64,000 nucleotides of DNA, from NCBI RefSeq assembly GCF_003067705.1, contig NZ_QANL01000003.1, positions 62,001 to 126,000 of the forward strand, read 5' to 3'. Both the position numbers and the translations under genes were made by a program. Below, piece after piece: positions 56,955 through 64,000 of this stretch. The number at the start of each line of letters is the position of its first letter. Positions within the stretch are counted from its first letter, which is position 1. The notes beneath the pieces were generated by a model. It did no database searches and was not told the origin of the DNA. It saw nothing but the letters and a program-made list of their open reading frames with translations. Origin of the DNA: Planctomonas deserti. GTDB taxonomy: Bacteria; Actinomycetota; Actinomycetes; Actinomycetales; Microbacteriaceae.

Positions 56955-58361
56955 TCAGGTCTGCGGGACGGAGCGCATCGCGAGGCGCCGCACGGCCCGG
57001 GTGGGGATCTCGAGCCAGTCCGGCCGGTTACGGATCTCGTAGATCGCCTCGTACACGGCCTTGTCGATCTCCAGCGCGTCGAGCAGCGCACGGTTGGCCC
57101 GCACGTCGCGGCCGGACTCCTCGATGTAGCCGTCGAGGAACGCGCGGCGGGCGGAGTGCGCCCAGGCCGTGGCGGCCTCGGCGTCCGCCGCACCGCTCAG
57201 CGTGAGCGAGCCGGCGACGTAGTCGAACGAGCGCAGCATCCCCGCGACGTCGCGCAGGGCGATGTCCGGCTCCGATCGCTCGGTCATGGGCCGCAGGGGC
57301 TCGCCCTCGAAGTCGAGCAGCACCCAGCCGCGGTCCGGGACCGCGAGCACCTGACCCAGGTGGTAGTCCCCGTGGATGCGCTGCAGCCGAGGCCACTCGA
57401 CCGCCTCGGCGGCGGCGTACACGCGCTCGATGGCCGAGCGGTGCTCCTCGAGCTGCGGCACCTCGCGCAGTGCGGTGGCAAGGCGCGACCGCAGGCTCGA
57501 CATGATGCCGCCGACGACCTCGGGAGTCGCCTCGACCGTGGGCAGCGCGGAGGCGAGCGTCTCGTGCACGGACGCGGTCGCGGCGCCGAGTGTGCGGGCC
57601 CGGTCCGCGAAGTCCTGGCCGGACTCGGCAGCCTGCAGTGCGACGCGCCAGGCGTCCTGGACGCCCGGCAGGAACTCCTGCGCGAAGGCGAGGTGCCCGG
57701 TGGCCATGCTCTCGGTCCGGCCCGGGTCCGCCCAGCTGCCCTCGACGTAGCCGACGGACAGCGGCACGTTCGGTGATCCCGCGCCGGCGAGGGCGGACTG
57801 CAGCACGACGTCCGGGTTCTCGCCGTGGTGGATGGCGCGGAACACCTTGCAGATCATGGGGTTCACGGCGTTGCCGTCCGCGCCGACCATGTCGTAGATG
57901 ATCGAGGTGTTCGACTGCTCCCCGCTCAGCACGCGCGAGCCGACCACGGTCACGACGTCGACGCCCGGCTGGCGGTGGCCGCGGGCGGAGGAGCCCTCGG
58001 ACTCCTCGCTGACCTGCGCCTCGGCCTCGTCCAGGATGAGGCGCAGCAGCGCCCACGCGTACGCGGGGTCCTTCGGGCCGTCGTAGACGTAGAGATGCGT
58101 GCCGTCGTCCTCGGTCACCTCGCCGATGAGGTCGGCCTCGTGGCCCTCGAGCGGCGCGTCGCGGAACGTGAGCGGCACCTGGTAGAGAGCGGGCTCGTCA
58201 CCGGAGCTGTCCAGCAGCAGGTGCGTCTCGATGCGGGCGAACCAGCCCTCGTCGCGGAAGGACCAGTGACCGCGTCGTTCGAGCGTGGGGGTTCTTCCCT
58301 TGCCTCCGTACCAGCGTTGCGTGGCGATCCAACCGGGGAGGAATTCGGGAACTGCACTCAT
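56955..58361 (-). CDS. mak: Maltokinase
   Basis: 468 residues. N-terminal cap WIATQRWYGGKGRTP is characteristic. The kinase motifs are RIHGDYHLGQVL near residues 327-338 (catalytic Asp) and LLDFEGEPLRPM near 347-358 (metal Asp). It phosphorylates maltose to maltose 1-phosphate, a step of the TreS-Mak-GlgE route to alpha-glucan. No treS or glgE is adjacent, so the pathway genes are elsewhere. A strong hairpin separates it from the alditol oxidase gene. Confidence 0.93.
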   Translation of the reverse strand: MSAVPEFLPGWIATQRWYGGKGRTPTLERRGHWSFRDEGWFARIETHLLLDSSGDEPALYQVPLTFRDAPLEGHEADLIGEVTEDDGTHLYVYDGPKDPAYAWALLRLILDEAEAQVSEESEGSSARGHRQPGVDVVTVVGSRVLSGEQSNTSIIYDMVGADGNAVNPMICKVFRAIHHGENPDVVLQSALAGAGSPNVPLSVGYVEGSWADPGRTESMATGHLAFAQEFLPGVQDAWRVALQAAESGQDFADRARTLGAATASVHETLASALPTVEATPEVVGGIMSSLRSRLATALREVPQLEEHRSAIERVYAAAEAVEWPRLQRIHGDYHLGQVLAVPDRGWVLLDFEGEPLRPMTERSEPDIALRDVAGMLRSFDYVAGSLTLSGAADAEAATAWAHSARRAFLDGYIEESGRDVRANRALLDALEIDKAVYEAIYEIRNRPDWLEIPTRAVRRLAMRSVPQT

Positions 58362-58391
58362 GGTCCCGACCCTACGCGAATCGGGGCGCGG

Positions 58392-58431
58392 CGGCCCGGC
58401 TGCACCCGCACGGATGCGGGAAGCCGGGCCG
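58392..58431 (-). terminator. Two-part hairpin between alditol oxidase and maltokinase genes
   Basis: CGGCCCGGCT at 58392-58401 pairs with AGCCGGGCCG at 58422-58431, and an inner CCCGCA/TGCGGG adds more pairs around CGGA. It starts 15 bases past the oxidase stop and should end that transcript. Confidence 0.75.
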
Positions 58432-58445
58432 GCGGACGGGGCGGG

Positions 58446-59714
58446 TCAGGCGCCGAGGATGGTGCGCTCGAGCCACGGGTTGCGGAAGGCCCCGCGGGGG
58501 TCGAGGCTCTCCACGAGGTTCAGGAACTGCGGGAGCTTCGGGTACAGCGGCGCGATGTCCGCGGCGCCGGCGGCGAAGACTTTGCCCCAGTGCGGGCGGG
58601 CCTTGAAGGGGCGGAGCGCATCCTCGATCACGGCGGCGATGCGATCGACGGCCTCCTGCTCCTGGCGCCAGGTGAAGTGCAGACCGATGGTGTCGGTGCC
58701 GTACTGCGGGCTGAGCCAGAGCTCGTCCGCGGCCATGGTGCGGATCTCGCAGATCTGCAGCAGCGGCACGATCTGGTCGCGCAGTTTCTGGACGGCGCGG
58801 ATGGCGTCCACGGCGTGCTCGCGCGGCACGAGGAACTCCGACTGGATCTCATCGCCGTTGCTCGGCGTGAAGCCCATCACGAAGTGCGGAAGGCGCTCCC
58901 ACCACGGTCCGGGGACGCCGAGCTGCGGCGTGCAGCGCTCGGCGGACAGCTCGGGGATCGGGTGGCGGTCGGCCGGGGCGGGGGTGGCGCCGTAGAACTC
59001 GGTGCGCACGTCCTCGGCCTCGTCCGTCACCCGGGACTTGAGCCACACCATCTCGACGGTGTCGCTGAACCGCGTGAACAGGCTCGTGCTGTAGGCGGCG
59101 CCGGTGATGGCGTCGAAGTCGCTGTACACCGCGTCCCATGGCAGGTGCTCGAAGACCCGCTGGCGCACGCTGTACGCGGGCTCGACGTCGAGCGTGAGGC
59201 TCGTCACGGCGCCGAGGGCGCCGACGTTGACGACCATGCCGGCGAAGTCGGGGTCGGTGCGGACCGCGCGGAGCAGGTCGCCGTTCGAGGTGAGGATCTC
59301 CAGGCCGGCCACGGCGGTGGCGAGGTTGCCGTTGCGGTTGCCGGATCCGTGCGTGCCGGTGGCGACGGCGCCCGCAACCGAGATGTGCGGAAGGGAGGCG
59401 AGGTTGTGCAGGGCGAGACCCTCGGCCTCGAGGAGCGGGGCGAGCTCGCCGTAGGTCATGCCGCCGGAGAAGGTCACGGTGCCTGCGTCGCGGTCGACCT
59501 CGAAGCGCCGGGGGAGCCCGCCGATGTGCACGAGCTGCTCGGAGTCCGCAACGTCGCTGAACGAGTGCCGCGAGCCGAGCACGCGCACCCGCGGGGCCGT
59601 CGACACGATCTCCCGCAGCTCGTCGATGCTGGAGGGGCGGTGGATCTCCGCGGCCCGATACGTGTAGTTGCCTGCCCAGTTGCGCTCGCCGGTCACGACC
59701 GTGTGTCCATTCAT
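58446..59714 (-). CDS. Alditol oxidase (FAD-linked, D-arabinono-lactone oxidase family)
   Basis: 422 residues, the length of Streptomyces AldO. His50 in VLGSRHSFSDVA is the residue that binds FAD covalently in AldO. LPHISVAGAVATGTHGSG is the FAD fold, and FVMGFTPSNGDEIQSEF and LSPQYGTDTIGLHFTW belong to the substrate domain. It oxidises a terminal hydroxyl of polyols such as xylitol or sorbitol with O2 to give aldose and H2O2. It is soluble and lacks a signal peptide. Whether its substrate is one of the sugars taken up by the transporters here is unknown. Confidence 0.92.
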   Translation of the reverse strand: MNGHTVVTGERNWAGNYTYRAAEIHRPSSIDELREIVSTAPRVRVLGSRHSFSDVADSEQLVHIGGLPRRFEVDRDAGTVTFSGGMTYGELAPLLEAEGLALHNLASLPHISVAGAVATGTHGSGNRNGNLATAVAGLEILTSNGDLLRAVRTDPDFAGMVVNVGALGAVTSLTLDVEPAYSVRQRVFEHLPWDAVYSDFDAITGAAYSTSLFTRFSDTVEMVWLKSRVTDEAEDVRTEFYGATPAPADRHPIPELSAERCTPQLGVPGPWWERLPHFVMGFTPSNGDEIQSEFLVPREHAVDAIRAVQKLRDQIVPLLQICEIRTMAADELWLSPQYGTDTIGLHFTWRQEQEAVDRIAAVIEDALRPFKARPHWGKVFAAGAADIAPLYPKLPQFLNLVESLDPRGAFRNPWLERTILGA

Positions 59715-59778
59715 CGGACCAGGCTATACGCCGGTCGAGCCCACCCGGTACGGCGGGCTCGACCGGCGGCCCGTGAGT

Positions 59779-59918
59779 GCTATCGAGACCCCTGTAGTGC
59801 TTCGAGAGTGATCGCGAAGGAGCGGGCTGGATGACGATCCTGTCCGGTTCGCGTGCCGAGGGTCGGCGCTATCGAGACCCCAGTAGTGCTTCGAGAGTGA
59901 TCGCGAACGAGCGGGCTG
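59779..59918. repeat. Duplicated tail of the beta-galactosidase gene (two 51-base copies)
   Basis: 59779-59829 and 59868-59918 are 51-base direct repeats with two mismatches, 89 bases apart. The right copy is the 3' end of the beta-galactosidase gene including its stop; the left copy is a stray piece in the intergenic space. Confidence 0.9.
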
Positions 59919-62900
59919 ACGGCCAGTTGGCGTGCTTCGGCAGCACGTCGATGCCGCAGGCCCGGGAGCCGAGACCGTGCTGGCGCTCGTCGAGGTACAG
60001 GTACACGTGCTCGCTCGGGGGCAGCTCGTGCGGGTGCCGTGCCACGTCCAGCTCATGGGCCGTGTGCCGCGTGACCGTGAACCCGGCGCGGTGGCCCTGG
60101 GCGTCCGCCTCCGTGGTCACGCAGAGGCGCGGCCCGTGCCGGTCCTCCAGCACGAGCTCGCGCAGGGCGCTGCGGTGCCCGTTCTCCTGCGGCATCGAGT
60201 AGTTCACGCCGAGGTCGTCGATCGCGCTGCCGAACCGGCCTACCCGGGCGGCGCGCGAGCTGTCCGGGTACGACTCGAGCGGCCCCGTGCCGAACCAGTC
60301 CGCGTGGGTGAGCTCCGGGGGCAGGGCGAAGCGCACGCCGGTGCGCGGCCAGGTGACCGCCCAGTCCGTCGTGGGCACGAGGTCGACCTGAAGGCGCAGG
60401 GCCTCCCCGACGAGGGTCCAGCGGTAGACGACCTCGATCGCGCTCGCGCTGTTCGCCGCGGACGTGAACACGGTCGTCGTGACTGCCGTGTCCGTCGCCA
60501 CGACGCCGTCGACGCGGTGCACGAGCCGATCCAGCCCGGCGCGGCGCCACCGCTCCTCCGACGACGGCCCGGGCTCGCCGCGGCCGAACGTGAGCTCGGG
60601 GTCGCCTAGCTCGTAGGATCCGCCGCTCGCGCCGCGGTCGTTGTCCGTCGGGGCGCGCCAGAGCTCGAGCCGGGGTCCGTCGATCGGCATGCCGCCGAGT
60701 CGCACGAGGGAACCGGTGATCGCGTCGAACTCCGCGGGACCGAGGCTCACCGTTCCGCTCGCGCCCGTCGCATCCCCGGTCGCGGGCACAGCGTTCGTGC
60801 GCAGGAGGTCCGTCGTGCTGAGCGTCCCGGACTCGTACTCGGCCTCCGCCGCAGCGGTCCGCTGCGCCTGCGGGGTGACGTCGTACTGCGCGAACGCGAC
60901 GACGTGGCCCGCGGGCGCCCAGGCGGTGTCCTCGAGGAGGGACGCCCGCACCGTGATCCAGAGCTCGCCGGGCTCGCGGTCGGTGAGCGGCGACTCCTCG
61001 GGAAGCGGGGGAGCGATCTGCTCGAGCGCCTCGGCGAGCGTTGCCTCGACGGTCTCGCCCGGCGGGATGACCGGCATGTCGACCCCGTCGCCGTCGATGG
61101 GGATGCCGTTGCGCTCGAGCACCCAGCTGAACTCGAGGTGCGAGGTGTCGAGCGAGTGGTAGCTGTTCTGGATCTGCAGCAGGTGGCCGTCGGCCTCGTC
61201 GTTCGAGCCGAGCAGTTCGCCGAACCGGATGGGCTGCACGACGGCCGCGAACTCGGCGAGGCCCGGGGTGGGGGACTCGTCGGGCAGCACGAGGCCGTCC
61301 ATCACGAAGTTGCCGTCGTGCACGACCTCGCCGAAGTCCCCGCCGTAACCGTAGAACGGCGTGCCGTCCTCCGTCATCGTGAGGATGCCGTGGTCGCGCC
61401 ACTCCCAGACGAACCCGCCGTGCAGGCGCGGGTAGCGGTCCACGAGCGCCTCGTACTCGCTGAACCCGCCCGGCCCGTTGCCCATCGCGTGGGCGTACTC
61501 GCAGAGGAGGAACGGCATGGCGCGCAGGCGCGCGCCCTCGGCCGGCGTCGCGCCGAGGAGGGCTCCCGGGATGCTATCGGAGCCGATGGACTCGGTCTCC
61601 TGCAGGTTCGAGTACATGCGGCTGTAGATGTCGGTGTACGCGCCCGCGTGGTCGCCCTCGTAGTGCACCGGGCGACCCGGGTCGCGGTGCCGCACCCACG
61701 TCGACATGGCGGCGAGGTTGCGGCCCGTGCCCGCCTCGTTCCCGAGGGACCAGATCACGATGGCGGGGTGGTTCTTGTCGCGCTCGACCGTTCGCTCGAT
61801 GCGGTCGAGCAGCGCCGCCTCCCAGCGCGGGTCGTCGCTCGGGTTGCCGGCCCAGCCGAGGTGCTCGAAGCCGTGGGTCTCCAGGTCGCACTCGTCGATC
61901 AGCCAGAAGCCGAGCTCGTCGGCGAGATCGAGCACCCGCGGGTGCGGCGGATAGTGGCTCGTGCGGATGGCGTTGACGTTCGCGCGCTTCATCGCGGCCA
62001 TGTCGGCGCGGGCGTGGTCCTCGTCGAACACGCGGCCGCGCTCCGGGTGGGTCTCGTGGCGGTTCACGCCGTGGAACACCACGCGCCTCCCGTTGACCGT
62101 GAAGATGTCACCGACGATGCGCACGGTGCGGAAGCCGAGCCTCAGGGAGACCGTCTCAGCGGCGGACGACACGGTCGCGTCGTACAGGCGGGGCGCCTCG
62201 GCGCTCCAGGGCTCCACGGCCTCGACCGGGATCGGTGCCACCTCTTCGGGCGCGTTCCAGACGGTCGAGATCCCGAGCTCGGGCACGGCGACCGTGACGG
62301 GATAGGCCGACTCCTCGGCGCGCACCTCGACGGCGAGCAGGCCGGCGCCGGTCTCGTGGTCGAACTCGGCGCGGGCCCACACGTCCTCGATGCCGCCGGC
62401 CGGGCGACCGAGCAGGGTGACGTCGCGGAAGATCCCGGGCAGCCACCACTGGTCCTGGTCCTCGACGTAGGTGGACGCGGACCACTGGTGCACCCGCACC
62501 ACGAGCACGTTCCCGCCGGGCCGCACGAGCGCGGTCACGTCGAACTCCTGCACGAGCCGGCTGCCGGCGCCGACGCCGACCTCCTCGCCGTTCAGCCAGA
62601 CCCGGTAGACGGACTCCACGCCGTCGAAGCGCAGCAGGACCCGATCCAGGTCCTGCCAGCCGTCAGGCAGGTCGAAGCGGCGGCGGTGGTCGCCGGTCGG
62701 GTTCTCGTGCGGCACGCGGGGCGGATCGATCGGGATCGGGAACTGCACGTTCGTGTAGATGGGGCTGCCGTAGCGCCCGTCGCCCTGCAGCACCCAGTGC
62801 GACGGCACGGGCAGCTCGTCCCAGTCCGCGTCGTCGAAGTCGACGGCGGCGGCGCTGTCGTCGAGACCGCGCGGCGTCGGGGACAGGCGGAACCGCCAGC

Positions 62901-63003
62901 TCCCGTTGAGCGACAGCGCCGGCGCATCGGTGTGCAGCCAGGAGCGAACGGGAGAACGGAGTCCGGATCCCGGGGTGAAGTCTTCGAAGTAGTTCTCGGT
63001 CAC
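59869..63003 (-). CDS. lacZ: Beta-galactosidase, glycoside hydrolase family 2
   Basis: About 1044 residues from the GTG at 63003 (VTENYFEDFTPGSG, the usual start of this group); an ATG at 63087 would add 28 residues without a ribosome site. Catalytic acid in SLGNEAGTGRN near residue 423 and nucleophile in LLCEYAHAMGNGPGG near 502, with a C-terminal Bgal_small_N domain (IDGPRLELWRAPTDNDRGAS-like). It lacks a signal peptide. It splits lactose or galactosides inside the cell. The last 17 codons are duplicated downstream. Confidence 0.95.
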   Translation of the reverse strand: MTENYFEDFTPGSGLRSPVRSWLHTDAPALSLNGSWRFRLSPTPRGLDDSAAAVDFDDADWDELPVPSHWVLQGDGRYGSPIYTNVQFPIPIDPPRVPHENPTGDHRRRFDLPDGWQDLDRVLLRFDGVESVYRVWLNGEEVGVGAGSRLVQEFDVTALVRPGGNVLVVRVHQWSASTYVEDQDQWWLPGIFRDVTLLGRPAGGIEDVWARAEFDHETGAGLLAVEVRAEESAYPVTVAVPELGISTVWNAPEEVAPIPVEAVEPWSAEAPRLYDATVSSAAETVSLRLGFRTVRIVGDIFTVNGRRVVFHGVNRHETHPERGRVFDEDHARADMAAMKRANVNAIRTSHYPPHPRVLDLADELGFWLIDECDLETHGFEHLGWAGNPSDDPRWEAALLDRIERTVERDKNHPAIVIWSLGNEAGTGRNLAAMSTWVRHRDPGRPVHYEGDHAGAYTDIYSRMYSNLQETESIGSDSIPGALLGATPAEGARLRAMPFLLCEYAHAMGNGPGGFSEYEALVDRYPRLHGGFVWEWRDHGILTMTEDGTPFYGYGGDFGEVVHDGNFVMDGLVLPDESPTPGLAEFAAVVQPIRFGELLGSNDEADGHLLQIQNSYHSLDTSHLEFSWVLERNGIPIDGDGVDMPVIPPGETVEATLAEALEQIAPPLPEESPLTDREPGELWITVRASLLEDTAWAPAGHVVAFAQYDVTPQAQRTAAAEAEYESGTLSTTDLLRTNAVPATGDATGASGTVSLGPAEFDAITGSLVRLGGMPIDGPRLELWRAPTDNDRGASGGSYELGDPELTFGRGEPGPSSEERWRRAGLDRLVHRVDGVVATDTAVTTTVFTSAANSASAIEVVYRWTLVGEALRLQVDLVPTTDWAVTWPRTGVRFALPPELTHADWFGTGPLESYPDSSRAARVGRFGSAIDDLGVNYSMPQENGHRSALRELVLEDRHGPRLCVTTEADAQGHRAGFTVTRHTAHELDVARHPHELPPSEHVYLYLDERQHGLGSRACGIDVLPKHANWPSARSFAITLEALLGSR

Positions 63004-63191
63004 GTGGGAAGGTGCTCTCTTGCTCGTCCGGCGGGCGGGCTCTCCGGGCGGCTGCCGGGCGACGACGCCCGGAACCACTGAAGCCATCGGCTCAGGATAC
63101 GTTTCCGAGCAGGCGAGGAAATAACCGAAGCCGACCCCTTGTACCGAAACGCCCGCATGCGCTACGGGGCATGCGGTGCCAGGGTTGGACC

Positions 63192-63530
63192 ATGGCAGAG
63201 ACAGAGGGACTCGACGACATCTGGACCGACTGGCAGGACGCGGTCAATATGACGCGGAAGGAGCTGTCGGACTGGCTCGACACGGAGGAGTCGCAGTCCG
63301 TCGGCGACACCGGCGGCGACGGCGAGTCGACCGGCCACAGGTCGGGGCGCCGCATCGTGGAGATCCTCGGTACGAAGAAGGGCGACCTCAGCGAGGACGA
63401 CGTCGCCTGGATGCGCAAGGTGGTGGGCTACGTGCACCGGCACCGCGCCCAGCAGCCGAGCGGGGACGTCGAGAACACGAAGTGGCGCTACTCGCTGATG
63501 AATTGGGGCAACGACCCGCTCAAGGACTGA
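63192..63530 (+). CDS. DUF3140-family protein
   Basis: 112 residues from the ATG at 63192. The family pattern is DDIWTDWQDAVNMTRKELSD, WLDTEESQSVG, GRRIVEILGTKKGDLSEDD and MRKVVGYVHRHRAQQP, then KWRYSLMNWGNDPLKD. These proteins are small, helical, and of unknown function, often annotated as DNA-binding. The start lies 8 bases after GGTTGGACC. Confidence 0.85.
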   Translation: MAETEGLDDIWTDWQDAVNMTRKELSDWLDTEESQSVGDTGGDGESTGHRSGRRIVEILGTKKGDLSEDDVAWMRKVVGYVHRHRAQQPSGDVENTKWRYSLMNWGNDPLKD

Positions 63531-63624
63531 GCGGGACCGAGCGGGACCGAGCACTAGGGACGAACGCGGACCGGCTCGGGCGCCATTCTGGCGCGGGTCG
63601 GCTGCTGCCGGCGGCGCCCGTGGC

Positions 63625-63963
63625 TCATGCGGCGCGCTCGATGCGGCCGAGCGTGCGCCACACGGCGGTGGAGAGCGGCGGGTAGTCAAGCGCGATCTGA
63701 CGCAGCACCCGGTACTCGAAGCGCATCGCGGCCGTCGCCGGCGCCGTCGGGTGGTACACCCGGGCCCGCTCCTCCTCGAGCGACGGATGCTCCATCGCCT
63801 CGGCTCGCAGTGTCGCCACGACCTGCTCGTCCACCGTCGGCAGCTGCCACATGAACTCCCAGGGGTCGTCGCCCAGGCGGCAGCGGTAGTCGATCACGGC
63901 CTGCAGCTCGTCGCGCGCCTCCTGGCGCATCAGCTCGAGGCTGGTCGGCATACGCGGTGTCAC
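63625..63963 (-). CDS. Small hypothetical protein
   Basis: 112 residues from a GTG at 63963, with GGGAG eight bases ahead; ATG at 63951 is an alternative. It is helix-rich (LELMRQEARDELQAVIDYRC, WEFMWQLPTVDEQVVATLRA) with a C-terminal segment RFEYRVLRQIALDYPPLSTA. I do not recognise a family. The gene is alone and convergent with the DUF3140 gene. Confidence 0.6.
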   Translation of the reverse strand: MTPRMPTSLELMRQEARDELQAVIDYRCRLGDDPWEFMWQLPTVDEQVVATLRAEAMEHPSLEEERARVYHPTAPATAAMRFEYRVLRQIALDYPPLSTAVWRTLGRIERAA

Positions 63964-64000
63964 GAGGCGACTCCCATCTGTTTCGCGTCCGTTAAACGGT

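Noticed and set aside
60904-63081. 725-codon open frame on the plus strand across lacZ
   Set aside because: Antisense shadow of a clear GH2 enzyme; no domain and no ribosome site.

Overview
The window looks like chromosomal DNA of a high-GC actinobacterium, most likely of the family Microbacteriaceae (inference). Most genes have G/C-rich third codon positions and several use GTG starts. Lineage signs are a mycoredoxin, a maltokinase, an ImuA-ImuB-DnaE2 mutagenesis operon behind an actinobacterial-type LexA box, an LAxTG cell-wall anchor signal and many MalF/MalG-type sugar ABC transporters. I saw no rRNA, tRNA, CRISPR array, phage gene, transposase or integrase.

Left part (1-13.5 kb). The window opens inside a secreted GH43-type glycosidase. 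A DGPF/YCII protein with its ECF-type sigma factor and a DUF1761 membrane protein follow. Next comes a coupled pair: a DUF4062-STAND-TPR protein and an 8-helix membrane protein. Beside it an AT-richer island (about 6.76-8.05 kb) carries an Mrr-like restriction endonuclease. The island is flanked by an imperfect direct repeat of about 85 bp that contains the promoter and first codons of the next gene, a zinc-ribbon protein. A fructan-utilisation operon (binding protein, two permeases, GH32 enzyme) follows, with a divergent LacI regulator and two matching operators.

Middle (14.5-34 kb). This holds a CBS protein, a DHA2 efflux pump, a GyrI-like protein, a 34-residue lysine-rich protein, a three-gene coupled unit (haem-oxygenase-like di-iron enzyme, glycosyltransferase, CDGSH protein), a DinB-like protein, a CynX-type transporter and a GAF-SpoIIE phosphatase. 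The SOS mutasome operon imuA-imuB-dnaE2 faces a TetR gene that sits at the end of a second sugar ABC operon.

Right part (34.5-64 kb). Here are a medium-chain dehydrogenase and a ROK kinase, a deoC operon with one complete and one truncated aldehyde dehydrogenase, and a second DGPF/sigma pair. Further on are a two-domain SDR-DUF2867 protein, a wall-anchored surface protein, a phosphoribosyltransferase, an SGNH hydrolase, homocysteine methyltransferase, an FAD-Rieske oxidoreductase, an alpha/beta-hydrolase that has lost its catalytic triad, a xi-class thiol transferase, a SNF2 helicase, DUF5996, mycoredoxin, maltokinase, alditol oxidase, a GH2 beta-galactosidase and two small proteins.

Carbohydrate capture and breakdown (GH43, GH32, GH2, two ABC importers, ROK kinase, alditol oxidase, maltokinase, deoC) is the main theme, with stress, redox and DNA-repair genes as a second. 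Intergenic spaces carry several dispersed hairpin and repeat elements. The REase island, the DUF4062-STAND pair and the di-iron/glycosyltransferase/CDGSH unit are the best candidates for undescribed biology.
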